From positions 1-19,410 of the forward strand of contig CAYNSQ010000012.1 in the NCBI GenBank assembly GCA_964400155.1: a stretch of 19,410 bases of DNA, written 5' to 3'. Of this stretch, positions 1 to 6,265 are shown in pieces. The notes below the pieces were generated by a model, which was given only the letters and a program-made list of their open reading frames with translations, did not search any database and was not told where the DNA came from. The position numbers and the translations under genes are program-made. Position 1 is the first letter of the stretch. Every line of letters begins with the position of its first letter. The stretch is from JAYTJL01 sp964400155. Its GTDB lineage: Bacteria; Patescibacteriota; Saccharimonadia; Saccharimonadales; UBA10212.

Positions 1-2
1 AA

Positions 3-107
3 ATGGTTAAGGCTACTGAGGTTACAAAAAAACCAAAACACATCTGGCTACTAGCATTTGGTATATTGCTTCTGGTTATAGGATTTGGTTACAAAATACT
101 AAATTAA
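3..107 (+). CDS. C-terminal end of a membrane protein (partial, cut by window start)
   Basis: An open frame ends at TAA 105-107. From the ATG at 3 it encodes 34 residues: a basic stretch (KKPKH) followed by one hydrophobic helix of about 16 residues and a short basic tail (YKILN). It could be a complete small protein, but the frame is also open to the window edge, so it is more likely the last transmembrane segment of a longer protein that starts upstream. No family can be recognised from this fragment. Confidence 0.4.
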   Translation: MVKATEVTKKPKHIWLLAFGILLLVIGFGYKILN

Positions 108-144
108 GTGGAACTAAACGGACTCGAACTGCAAAACATACAAC

Positions 145-291
145 CTATCTTTGCAATACGAATATTAGATAGGCTGTAAAGCCGAGCCACAATATTCCGA
201 AAGTAATTTTTACTTTGTCTTTGTAGTCACGGAAGCTTACGGTAGCTAGAGTAAGACTAGTTATCGCCAATAGAACTGTTACCAGACGCAT
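145..291 (-). CDS. possible small two-helix membrane protein (48 aa)
   Basis: Reading the minus strand from ATG 291-289 to TAG 147-145 gives 48 residues. There is a hydrophobic N-terminal segment (about residues 3-19), a short charged loop (FRDYKDKVK) and a second hydrophobic segment (about 29-46) ending in LQR. This is a helix-loop-helix membrane hairpin. An AAGGA lies about 15 nt before the ATG, further than usual, so the ribosome binding site is weak. The region has no better coding alternative. I do not recognise a family. The two-helix pattern argues for a real protein, but the shortness keeps this uncertain. Confidence 0.35.
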   Translation of the reverse strand: MRLVTVLLAITSLTLATVSFRDYKDKVKITFGILWLGFTAYLIFVLQR

Positions 292-343
292 TCAAAGAGA
301 ATATTCCTTAAATAGTTTTATTTCAATAAAAGACTAATAAAGC

Positions 344-445
344 ATGGAGCAGGGAAGTAACAGCCAACAACTCCCACGCGATGGGTTGATCTTTCTTTCA
401 GCTTTAACTGGTGTCGGTATCTTTCTATCTAAAAGATACAGCTAA
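344..445 (+). CDS. possible 33-aa ORF resembling a sortase-type C-terminal signal
   Basis: ATG 344 to TAA 443-445 encodes 33 residues containing LPRDG, then about 14 hydrophobic residues and the tail KRYS. The order LPxxG, hydrophobic stretch, positive tail is that of a cell-wall sorting signal, although the canonical LPxTG threonine is Asp here. Two in-frame stops lie just upstream (335-340) and there is no clear Shine-Dalgarno sequence. It may be the remnant of a decayed surface-protein gene, or simply a chance small membrane ORF. Confidence 0.22.
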   Translation: MEQGSNSQQLPRDGLIFLSALTGVGIFLSKRYS

Positions 446-463
446 GTATGTACTTACTGAGAA

Positions 464-526
464 GTTATTAGTTATCAGTTATTGGTTATTGGTTACTGGT
501 TACTGGTTACTGGTTACTGGTTAACC
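464..526. repeat. heptamer tandem array, consensus GTTAYTR (9 units)
   Basis: Nine consecutive 7-bp units fill 464-526 in perfect phase. Eight match GTTAYTR, four of them being GTTACTG, and the last is GTTAACC. The array covers the 3' end of the minus-strand secreted-protein gene, whose TAA stop (523-521) lies inside the last unit. It belongs to the 7-bp-period family seen elsewhere in the window. Confidence 0.85.
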
Positions 527-922
527 CTGTACTTGGCACCACTTCCAGCTGTGGCCACACCACTTGTAGCACCACTTTTTGTGGTGGTGTTTTGGCTTTA
601 CAACTGGTTTGTCGCAGTCTTTTTTGTCCTCTTGGACTGGTGGTGGTGGGGGTTTTGGACAATCTTTGTCTTCTTCAACAACCGGTGGTTGGCACGAGTT
701 GCCACAGCCACCGCCGCACCAATTACCGCAACCTCCACTAATTACATTGACTGACCCAGGCCCTGTAGTGCTTATACTGCCACCACTTCCTGAAATGTAA
801 TTGTGAGACCCAGGCCCGGTGTTGCTAATGCTGGATGCACCGGCTAGTCCCATTGTGGCAACGCCAAAAAGTCCTAACGAAGCCGCCAGTGCGGCTACAA
901 ACTTTAAAATAGTTTTATTCAT
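521..922 (-). CDS. secreted Cys/His/Pro-rich protein with TGPGS repeats
   Basis: This encodes a 133-residue exported protein. Residues 1-28 form a signal peptide (KTILK, then a long Ala/Leu/Gly-rich core ending near GLAGAS). Two repeats of the form SIS-T-TGPGS-N-IS follow (about 31-63), then a Cys/Gly cluster (GGCGNWCGGGCGNSC), a Pro-rich acidic linker with PPPPP, and a C-terminal tail with HHH and several Cys/Trp residues. The start is well supported: AAGGAGGG at 940-933 lies 10 nt before the ATG, and a TATAAT -10 box lies at 954-949. The repeats suggest a beta-type extracellular domain and the tail could bind a metal; both are inferences. I do not know a named family. The stop codon lies inside a heptamer array, which may have reshaped the C-terminus. 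Confidence 0.8.
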   Translation of the reverse strand: MNKTILKFVAALAASLGLFGVATMGLAGASSISNTGPGSHNYISGSGGSISTTGPGSVNVISGGCGNWCGGGCGNSCQPPVVEEDKDCPKPPPPPVQEDKKDCDKPVVKPKHHHKKWCYKWCGHSWKWCQVQG

Positions 923-948
923 GTTTATTTCGCCCTCCTTACATAAGC

Positions 949-954
949 ATTATA
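949..954 (-). promoter_or_regulatory. -10 box (TATAAT) for the secreted-protein gene
   Basis: Read on the minus strand this is a perfect TATAAT about 27 nt before the ATG at 922. Just downstream is a strong Shine-Dalgarno AAGGAGGG (940-933). A -35 element is poor (TTGTGC at 15 nt). The leader would be only about 20 nt. Confidence 0.55.
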
Positions 955-1058
955 ACTCTTTCGGGTTAGGCACAATATTATTATTGTTGTAGTTTTGTAT
1001 TTGCCACCACATTAGATAGATACAATGTACCCGGGGGTATTGGTCTTATTGCTCGTAG

Positions 1059-1121
1059 AATTTTGGAATTTGAGAATTGATCATTTTTTGAAAATTGTAA
1101 ATTGTAAATTGTAAATTAAAC
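1059..1121. repeat. heptamer tandem array upstream of the CIRCE-controlled hsp20
   Basis: Nine 7-bp steps can be laid without gaps over 1059-1121. The last units are three perfect ATTGTAA copies plus ATTAAAC. The earlier ones (AATTTTG, GAATTTG, AGAATTG) are degenerate relatives. The array ends about 10 bp before the CIRCE operator. Confidence 0.75.
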
Positions 1122-1131
1122 ACAGCGTGTT

Positions 1132-1162
1132 TTCTGGCACTCTTGACATGAGAGTGCCAGAA
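1132..1162. promoter_or_regulatory. CIRCE operator (HrcA binding site)
   Basis: A perfect inverted repeat CTGGCACTC-N9-GAGTGCCAG (1134-1142 and 1152-1160), extended one step each way by TT/AA to 11-bp arms. The core matches the CIRCE element (GCACTC-N9-GAGTGC), the operator of the heat-shock repressor HrcA. It lies directly before an hsp20 gene, the expected kind of target. No hrcA gene is in the window. Confidence 0.93.
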
Positions 1163-1171
1163 TTCTACAAT
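1143..1171 (+). promoter_or_regulatory. sigma-70-type promoter overlapping CIRCE
   Basis: TTGACA at 1143-1148, a 17-nt spacer, and TACAAT at 1166-1171. The -35 box lies in the CIRCE loop and the right CIRCE arm fills the spacer, so HrcA binding would block RNA polymerase. The expected start of transcription is near 1178, giving a leader of about 60 nt. Confidence 0.88.
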
Positions 1172-1238
1172 GAAATAGGGAAGTACAAGCAATTTGCTTT
1201 CCCATCAGAAAACCTAATTTATATGAAGGAGGTTACAT

Positions 1239-1658
1239 ATGAGTAATTTAGTAAGGTTCGACCCATTTGCCGAAATTCAGGCACTCCAAAAGCAATTTTT
1301 TGGAGATGATTGGTTTACACCAGTAAAAAATCTTCGTATACCAACTACGGATGTTTATACAGAAAATGACAAACAACTTACTGTAGAAGCCCATCTACCA
1401 AACTTTGAAGATAAAGATATAGACATTCGCATAGATGACGGGTCACTAGTCTTGCAGGCAGAAAAGCACGAAAAAGAAGAAGATAAGAAGAAAAAGTATG
1501 TTGTTCGTGAAAGCAGCAGTAGTTTTTACCGTAGGATTCGCCTACCAAAACAAGCTGACGCCGACAAAGTAGAAGCCCACATGAAAGATGGTGTTCTAAA
1601 AGTGGTGGTGCCATTCAAAGAATTGCCAGAACCAAAGAAAATCACCATCAAAAAATAA
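1239..1658 (+). CDS. small heat-shock protein, Hsp20/alpha-crystallin family
   Basis: A 139-residue ATP-independent chaperone that would hold unfolding cytosolic proteins during heat stress. A short N-terminal arm (FDPFAEIQALQKQFF) leads into the alpha-crystallin domain at about residues 35-125. Landmarks are the PTTDVYTENDKQLTVEAHLP opening, the DGSLVLQAE strand, the RRIRLP segment and the DGVLKVVVP strand near the C-terminus. The length is usual for the family. The start is clear: AAGGAGGT about 6 nt before the ATG. Transcription is under a CIRCE/HrcA operator and a near-consensus promoter at 1132-1171, so derepression on heat shock is expected. The gene is monocistronic; a tRNA gene faces it 17 bp downstream. 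Confidence 0.96.
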   Translation: MSNLVRFDPFAEIQALQKQFFGDDWFTPVKNLRIPTTDVYTENDKQLTVEAHLPNFEDKDIDIRIDDGSLVLQAEKHEKEEDKKKKYVVRESSSSFYRRIRLPKQADADKVEAHMKDGVLKVVVPFKELPEPKKITIKK

Positions 1659-1675
1659 TCAGATACTAATATAAA

Positions 1676-1752
1676 TGGTACGCGTGGCAGGATTTGAACC
1701 TACGACCTTTGGCTCCGCAAGCCAACGCTCTATCCAGCTGAGCTACACGCGC
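1676..1752 (-). tRNA. tRNA-Arg, anticodon GCG
   Basis: Full cloverleaf on the minus strand. The acceptor stem GCGCGTG pairs with CACGCGT (first pair G-U), the D arm is GCTC/GAGC, and the anticodon stem TTGGC/GCCAA encloses a 7-nt loop with GCG at positions 34-36. The T loop is TTCAAAT, the discriminator is A, and CCA is encoded (1678-1676). The D-loop sequence AGCTGGATA is typical of tRNA-Arg. GCG would read CGC/CGU without A-to-I editing, unlike the common ACG tRNA. Confidence 0.92.
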
Positions 1753-1773
1753 ATAAATAACAGAGGTAATTTT

Positions 1774-1787
1774 AACAGATAACAGAT
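1774..1787. repeat. short heptamer pair AACAGAT x2
   Basis: Two perfect tandem 7-bp units between the tRNA-Arg and the 3' end of the next minus-strand gene. They have the same period as the longer arrays, but two units alone could be chance. Confidence 0.3.
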
Positions 1788-1801
1788 TAAAAAGCTAGTT
1801 A

Positions 1802-2377
1802 CTAAATGCGGAGGCGGTGGGCCAATTTGTCTATGCCTGCCATTTTGCGGTCTTCGTATGGTAAATAGTTGCCTACAATGTCGGTAATCTGCTTTTCGTC
1901 TTTTGCATCAAAATGTGCTGCCACCGGTGGCATGAATTTTTTAACAGAAAAAAATTCTATGGATGGTGATTCAGTTTCTCTAATAATGCTAAAGGACTTG
2001 AATTGCCCAAATGGATAACTTTTGCCAGAAATGGTCAGGCCGGCGGATGAAACAGAACACTCTATAGCCCTGGGCTTTCTGGTTGAAGCGGCAAACACCA
2101 CCACTCCCAATACTATTACTGTTCCTGTTGAGAAATAGTCTTTTGTTAAAAAATAAACAACCCCGGCAATTACTGCTGTTGCTAAAAATAGTCCCAGATA
2201 CCATGTGATTGGTCTGTGATGTTCACTGTACTCAATTGCTTGCCAGCTAAAGTCACTAACACCACTCGGCGCTAGCTTGTTGCTGTCCGGGCCTGGACTA
2301 GCGCCAACAACTTGAGGCTGTTCTGTTGATTCTCCCGGCTTATACTCCCAGCCTGCTTTTTGTTCTTCCTCGGCCAT
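1802..2377 (-). CDS. conserved membrane protein with two TM helices and a soluble C-terminal domain
   Basis: 191 residues. An acidic/polar N-terminal tail opens with MAEEEQKAGWEYKPGE. Then come a WQAIEY motif (about 45-51), two adjacent transmembrane helices (about 58-76 and 84-97), and a beta-rich C-terminal domain (about 100-190) including GLTISGKSYPFGQFKSF. Small proteins of this layout, a WEYKPGE-type opening followed by a helix pair and a PH-like domain, are in my memory common in Patescibacteria genomes and usually left as hypothetical. The function is unknown. AGAGGAAA lies about 5 nt before the ATG and supports the start. The tRNA-Arg follows on the same strand 49 bp downstream and could be co-transcribed. 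Confidence 0.85.
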   Translation of the reverse strand: MAEEEQKAGWEYKPGESTEQPQVVGASPGPDSNKLAPSGVSDFSWQAIEYSEHHRPITWYLGLFLATAVIAGVVYFLTKDYFSTGTVIVLGVVVFAASTRKPRAIECSVSSAGLTISGKSYPFGQFKSFSIIRETESPSIEFFSVKKFMPPVAAHFDAKDEKQITDIVGNYLPYEDRKMAGIDKLAHRLRI

Positions 2378-2464
2378 AATTTCCTCTTATGTTAATAATT
2401 GTATCTGATTTTTATTAATTTAACTATTTGGGGGCTGACTCTGGTTTTTACAGGTGTTTACTGG

Positions 2465-2470
2465 TATACT
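2465..2470 (+). promoter_or_regulatory. extended -10 promoter element for tRNA-Ser(UGA)
   Basis: TATACT preceded by TG one base away (TGGTATACT), 23 nt before the first base of the tRNA. No good -35 is seen, consistent with an extended -10 promoter. Confidence 0.45.
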
Positions 2471-2493
2471 TTCATCTGTTAAATAACGTTCTT

Positions 2494-2581
2494 GGAAGGG
2501 TCGCATAGTCCGGTCTAGTGCACCTGTCTTGAAAACAGGCAAGCGAAAGCTTCGTGGGTTCGAATCCCACCCCTTCCGCCA
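2494..2581 (+). tRNA. tRNA-Ser, anticodon UGA
   Basis: Class II tRNA of 88 nt with encoded CCA. The acceptor GGAAGGG pairs with CCCTTCC and the anticodon stem CCTGT/ACAGG encloses the loop CTTGAAA, so the anticodon is TGA (reads UCA/UCG). The long variable arm is AAGCGAAAGCTT-like and the T loop is TTCGAAT. Discriminator G and the long arm are serine identity features. Confidence 0.96.
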
Positions 2582-2593
2582 ATCATTTTCCCT

Positions 2594-4000
2594 TCAATGA
2601 TTCGGCGCCACCAGTAGCGAAGAACCATTTGCCGACACAACAGTCCTCCAACCGATTTTATTTAAACTTGCAATAATTTCATTTGTAGCTGAATTTCGTC
2701 TCATGAGTACGCACTTTATATTATATTTCGTAAATTCTTTTTCTCTAGCCTTGGAGTCTTTAAGTATATCCATATACCTATCCAAATACTTCTTACCGTT
2801 TTCATCTTGCCAACTTGGCATTCTGCCATCTATATACAAAGGCTGCCCTGGTAGTTTCCATATCAAGTACCCACCAAGGTCATAATCAGCAAATAAATTA
2901 CCTTTGCAATTGTGAGTTTTAAGATAGGTTACGGCAGCTACCGGTGTTGCATCATGGTCATTATTAAGCCATGGTGTAAAAATATCTTTATTGGTAAAAA
3001 CCAGCCAACCAACAACACTGATTGCTAGCAAACTTAACAATATAGTTTTCGCCAACTCTATTTTTCTTGAAGTGTTATCTGGTAATTCTTTAGAAAACTT
3101 TTCTAAATATCTATCGAGTTCATTGTATGTAGCAATTACAAATAATGGCAGATTCCGGGTTGCTGACATAGAAGACAGTAGCAACAACGGGCCAAGACCC
3201 AGCCAATTGTGTAATTTGTGGCGTGAAAAAAACCAAAAGCCAGCAGCCCATAATGCCACGTAAGGAATTGATGAACTAAATATATTGACATAGCCCCACT
3301 CTGTTACTTGCCGGTGCAGTGATGAGTCAAACAATGTTCGTGCAATTTCTTCATATACACTTGGGCCATATGGATTGATAAAAGTCACCAACAGACAAGC
3401 AGGGAAAATATACCAAAGAAATTTATCCCTATTCTTAATAGCAAAATAGACAATTAATGCCAGCCCAACTACAAAGCCGCCATGCAAATTTGCCCAGAAT
3501 AAAACCAGTGGTAAAATCAAAAGTTTTTGCCAATCCTTTTTGGATTGGACTATTTTAAGCATCAATGCAAATAAAAGTACTGTCCAAGCAATTGGGCGAA
3601 CACCTACATATGGGGTGACTGCCCAGGCAGCAATTACAAGGGTGAAAAAACGTGTTTTAGCACCGCTAACCAAAAATGCCATAGTCCAAAGTGCAGCATA
3701 AAAGATGGATAGACCCATATAACCAGTCGCACCATGTATTAGCGACAGGATTACATCACTACCCCACTCGTGATTTATCCACTCAAAACTTTTAGCAGTG
3801 TAAGTAAATAAATCATGGTCTGGTATCCAGCTACGTCTTATGTAATCGCCAGAGACTAGGTGCCAACCAAAATCATTATCTAAACGATGATAACAGATGG
3901 TGAAAAATAGACTATATATAGTCGCAAATTTCCCAAATATAATTAATTTTGGGTGCTTAAGTATAAACTTTCTGGCTTTAGCCAAGAATAAACCAATCAT
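2594..4000 (-). CDS. polytopic GT-C-type membrane glycosyltransferase (candidate GtrC-like)
   Basis: 468 residues with about ten hydrophobic segments. The N-terminal part has one helix followed by an extracytoplasmic loop with LDNDFGWHLVSG and PDHDLFTYTAKSFEWINHEWG. Acidic residues in the first loop after TM1 (here NDF and DHD) are the catalytic hallmark of GT-C enzymes, which use polyprenyl-phosphate sugars. A soluble C-terminal part after about residue 360 carries DYDLGGYLIWKLPGQPLYIDGRMPSW. Enzymes of this layout transfer a sugar to a cell-surface acceptor outside the membrane. It is divergent, by only 33 bp, from gtrA- and DPM1/gtrB-like genes, which would make and flip the lipid-linked sugar, so the three probably form one pathway. 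Sugar and acceptor are unknown. No Shine-Dalgarno is evident; the start is chosen as the first ATG before the basic leader KARKFILKHPK. Its stop lies 12 bp past the tRNA-Ser. Confidence 0.8.
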   Translation of the reverse strand: MIGLFLAKARKFILKHPKLIIFGKFATIYSLFFTICYHRLDNDFGWHLVSGDYIRRSWIPDHDLFTYTAKSFEWINHEWGSDVILSLIHGATGYMGLSIFYAALWTMAFLVSGAKTRFFTLVIAAWAVTPYVGVRPIAWTVLLFALMLKIVQSKKDWQKLLILPLVLFWANLHGGFVVGLALIVYFAIKNRDKFLWYIFPACLLVTFINPYGPSVYEEIARTLFDSSLHRQVTEWGYVNIFSSSIPYVALWAAGFWFFSRHKLHNWLGLGPLLLLSSMSATRNLPLFVIATYNELDRYLEKFSKELPDNTSRKIELAKTILLSLLAISVVGWLVFTNKDIFTPWLNNDHDATPVAAVTYLKTHNCKGNLFADYDLGGYLIWKLPGQPLYIDGRMPSWQDENGKKYLDRYMDILKDSKAREKEFTKYNIKCVLMRRNSATNEIIASLNKIGWRTVVSANGSSLLVAPNH

Positions 4001-4033
4001 GAGATACTTGAGCTATTATCTTATATATAGCTT
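4001..4033. promoter_or_regulatory. 33-bp divergent promoter region of the glycosylation module
   Basis: The only space between the divergent GT-C and gtrA-like ATGs. It is AT-rich (TATTAT, TATATATAG) and neither gene has a Shine-Dalgarno sequence. Transcripts would have very short leaders or none, which suggests leaderless translation. Individual -35/-10 pairs cannot be assigned. Confidence 0.3.
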
Positions 4034-4519
4034 ATGAATAATAGATTGCTTCGCTTTATTGCTGTGGGTCTTTTTAACACCGCTCTGAGCTTTAGTATTT
4101 TTAATGTTCTTTTCTTTATTACCAACCTCTCTCCTTCGCTAGCTAATTTTATTTCTTTATCAATAACCCTATGTGTAAGTTTTGTTTTAAACATCAAATA
4201 TGTCTTCCAGCCAACAGAAATAAATAAAATCCATACAACTTTTATGTTGTTTGTGGGTAGCACATTGTTTAGCCAGCTTGTTGTACAACAATTGACCTTT
4301 ATACTGTTTCTAAACATTCTAGCAAACCCTATAAACACCATTTACAGCTACTTACCCTCAGGCTTGCTAGCAGATACGTTTACAGAAGAGTTTGTGTTGG
4401 TAAATCTCAGTAAAGCCCTGTCTACTATTTTATCTGCATTGACTACTTACTATCTGTACAAATCTGTAGTCTTCAAAGTGAACAACACATCCTATGTAAG
4501 TAATGCTGATAAGAGATAG
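4034..4519 (+). CDS. GtrA-like membrane protein (polyprenyl-phosphate sugar flippase family)
   Basis: 161 residues with four hydrophobic segments at about 8-30, 35-55, 70-100 and 120-145. The N-terminal signature LLRFIAVGLFNTALSFSIFNVLF matches the opening of GtrA proteins (RF-VVG--NT--D--IF). GtrA family members are thought to move undecaprenyl/polyprenyl-phosphate-linked hexose from the inner to the outer face of the membrane. The next gene encodes the matching GT2 synthase and overlaps or abuts this one (its first possible ATG is at 4503, inside this gene). The central part contains an unusually long polar loop (about 100-118). The start is the first ATG after the divergent region, and no ribosome binding site is seen. 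Confidence 0.88.
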   Translation: MNNRLLRFIAVGLFNTALSFSIFNVLFFITNLSPSLANFISLSITLCVSFVLNIKYVFQPTEINKIHTTFMLFVGSTLFSQLVVQQLTFILFLNILANPINTIYSYLPSGLLADTFTEEFVLVNLSKALSTILSALTTYYLYKSVVFKVNNTSYVSNADKR

Positions 4520-5273
4520 AGCCTTACAAATAATGGTAAAAAATCCCAAAATTAGCATAGTAATTCCTGTTTACAATGAAAGTGCCCGTCTCAGAAAAAG
4601 CATACTACGCTTAAAAACCTTTTTAGATAGCCTGAATTATCCTACAGAAGTAGTCATGGTGATTGAAAAGTCTAGCGATGACTCAGAAGTGGTTGCAAGA
4701 AAAGCAATTGCTACAGATATGCGATTTCTGATAATAAGTAATGCCGTACATAGAGGTAAAGGATACGCAGTAAAAACCGGGGTTCTAAAAAGTAAAGGTA
4801 CTTATATATTTTTTATGGATGTTGATTTATCTACAGACCTTAGTGCCGTAAAAGAATTTGTCTACTACTTTGAAGTTCACCCCTCAACACAGGTTTTAAT
4901 AGGCAGCAGGGAACACACTGATTCAAAAATTCTGATTCCACAAAACATACTAAGGCGTAACATGGGCCGGACCTTTAACAAGCTTATCCGAATTATTGCT
5001 ATAAATGATTATAAGGATACCCAGTGCGGCTTTAAGGCATTTAGAAAGCCGGCAGCAATGAAGTTATTTGGTTTACAATCTTCCGATGGTTTTGCATTTG
5101 ATGTGGAGTTACTTATGTTGGCGAAAAAAATGAATTACAAAACTCATATTTTACCTGTTATTTGGTCGAATTCAGAAGAATCTAAGGTAGGCATAGTCAG
5201 TGGGTCTTTAAGTATGATTTTAGATGTTTGCAGGATTAAATGGAGAGTCAGTCGTCTTATCATTCCTAAATAA
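4503..5273 (+). CDS. family 2 glycosyltransferase, DPM1/Alg5/GtrB type
   Basis: 256 residues from the first ATG. A second in-frame ATG at 4533 gives MVKNPKISIVIPVYNE, which fits the family N-terminus better and is probably the true start. The GT-A fold begins with ISIVIPVYNESARL. HRGKGYAVKTG is the loop typical of dolichyl/undecaprenyl-phosphate sugar synthases. MDVDLSTD (DVD at about 106-108) is the metal/nucleotide-sugar DXD motif, and DTQCGFKAFR is the family's characteristic segment. No C-terminal membrane helices follow, as in soluble DPM1/Alg5 types. It should transfer a hexose from a nucleotide sugar to polyprenyl phosphate on the cytoplasmic face. GtrA (upstream, coupled) would flip it and the divergent GT-C would use it. 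Confidence 0.93.
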   Translation: MLIRDRALQIMVKNPKISIVIPVYNESARLRKSILRLKTFLDSLNYPTEVVMVIEKSSDDSEVVARKAIATDMRFLIISNAVHRGKGYAVKTGVLKSKGTYIFFMDVDLSTDLSAVKEFVYYFEVHPSTQVLIGSREHTDSKILIPQNILRRNMGRTFNKLIRIIAINDYKDTQCGFKAFRKPAAMKLFGLQSSDGFAFDVELLMLAKKMNYKTHILPVIWSNSEESKVGIVSGSLSMILDVCRIKWRVSRLIIPK

Positions 5274-5310
5274 ATAAAGTATGTCTGTTGAAGAATAATA
5301 TCAAAAGGGT

Positions 5311-5337
5311 TTGAACAGATACGCAAACTGTTATAAT
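5311..5337 (+). promoter_or_regulatory. promoter of tRNA-Ser(GCU)
   Basis: TTGAAC at 5311-5316 and TATAAT at 5332-5337, with a 15-nt spacer that is short but backed by an extended -10 (TGTTATAAT). The tRNA begins 15 nt after the -10. Confidence 0.6.
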
Positions 5338-5351
5338 CTTATAGTCACATT

Positions 5352-5444
5352 GGAGAGGTACCCAAGTGGCTGAAGGGGTCGGTTTGCTAAATCGATAGGG
5401 GGGCGCAAGTCCCCGCGAGGGTTCAAATCCCTCCCTCTCCGCCA
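5352..5444 (+). tRNA. tRNA-Ser, anticodon GCU
   Basis: Class II tRNA of 93 nt with encoded CCA. The acceptor GGAGAGG pairs with CCTCTCC and the anticodon stem TCGGT/ATCGA has loop TTGCTAA, so the anticodon is GCT (reads AGC/AGU). The long variable arm is GGGG-GCGCAAGT-CCCC-like and the T loop is TTCAAAT. Promoter and terminator flank it closely. Confidence 0.96.
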
Positions 5445-5453
5445 ATAATATTT

Positions 5454-5480
5454 CCCTGGTTTTATGCCAGGGCAATTTTA
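5454..5480. terminator. intrinsic terminator after tRNA-Ser(GCU), possibly bidirectional
   Basis: The stem CCCTGG/CCAGGG (5454-5459 and 5467-5472) with a 7-nt loop is followed on the plus strand by CAATTTTATT. On the minus strand it lies just after the comF-like stop and is followed by AAATATTATT, so it may also end that convergent gene, less well. Confidence 0.7.
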
Positions 5481-5493
5481 TTGTTGGGTCTTT

Positions 5494-6165
5494 TTATATT
5501 TTTTTAGCAAATACAACTGCATCAACGTTTCTTGCTCCAGCAGACCGTAATGTTTTTGTGCAAGCAATAAGTGTGCCCCCTGTTGTCATAACATCGTCCA
5601 CAAGCAAAAACTTCTTGCCTCTTATATAATGTAGATTTCTTAAATAGTATTCGGTCTTTGACTGTATCAATCTTTCATTTCTTCCTGCTCCCACTTGCGA
5701 CTTTTGTCCGATTCTATTTATAGCGTCCCGATACTGCCAATCATGTTTACTAGCTAGTTTTCTAGCTAAAAATTTAGAATTATCAAAACCTCTTTCTCTA
5801 ACTCTTTTGGTAGCTGTCGGGACAGGAACAACAATATAATCATTTGTATTTTGTACTAACTCTGCCATTAAACGCACCATTACATCTGCGCTCTGCCTTT
5901 GGTGGTCAAATTTATACTTATAGATAAGCTTACTTGCAACGTTGTTGTATACAACTGCAGTATAAATATGGGTGGGCAAGTCTACACTACGACAACTATC
6001 ACATGTTTTACTCCCTGGGTTTAACTTATTACAACCGGCACACCTCTCTCCAAATGTTTGCAAGTGGCCGTCAGCACAGCTGTCACACAGTACGCTTCCT
6101 TCATCTTTACATATAAGACAACTGTGTGGCGCAACCCTTGCAAGTACTTTTTCTACAATTCTCAT
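5494..6165 (-). CDS. comF: ComF-family phosphoribosyltransferase-like protein
   Basis: 223 residues from the ATG at 6165. The N-terminal part carries paired Cys motifs (CLIC, CDSC, CAGC, CDSC within about residues 15-60), a zinc-finger/rubredoxin-like region. The C-terminal phosphoribosyltransferase-fold domain has the PRPP-loop signature LLVDDVMTTGGT at about 187-198, plus VPVPTATKRVRERGFDNS typical of ComF/GntX. ComF is needed for DNA uptake in naturally competent bacteria, probably acting on incoming single strands in the cytosol; a T4SS locus nearby is suggestive but not proof of a link. Start choice: an in-frame TTG/ATG pair at 6201-6196 gives 11-12 extra residues without a ribosome site. 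At 6165 an AGGA lies 9 nt upstream and the protein begins like other ComFs. Confidence 0.92.
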   Translation of the reverse strand: MRIVEKVLARVAPHSCLICKDEGSVLCDSCADGHLQTFGERCAGCNKLNPGSKTCDSCRSVDLPTHIYTAVVYNNVASKLIYKYKFDHQRQSADVMVRLMAELVQNTNDYIVVPVPTATKRVRERGFDNSKFLARKLASKHDWQYRDAINRIGQKSQVGAGRNERLIQSKTEYYLRNLHYIRGKKFLLVDDVMTTGGTLIACTKTLRSAGARNVDAVVFAKKI

Positions 6166-6265
6166 ACGACTATTTCCTATGCCTAATTGTGTGAGCATCA
6201 ATGTTAAATGTAAATTGCTTGAGACTATATTTTTGAGTTTTGTTGTAATTGTTTGGTTTATATTG

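Noticed and set aside
108..145. tRNA/tmRNA 3'-end-like string on the minus strand (GTTCGAGTCC near 120-133)
   Set aside because: The flanking bases do not pair into a T stem or acceptor stem and no tmRNA 5' end is found up to 463.
482..800. Plus-strand ORFs of 90 and 73 aa opposite the secreted protein
   Set aside because: They are antisense shadows of the Pro/Cys/His codons; the minus-strand gene has a signal peptide, Shine-Dalgarno and -10 box.
2581..2602. AATCATT/AATGATT hairpin after tRNA-Ser(UGA) as terminator
   Set aside because: The stem is AT-rich, has no following T-run, and lies over the stop of the GT-C gene; too weak to call.
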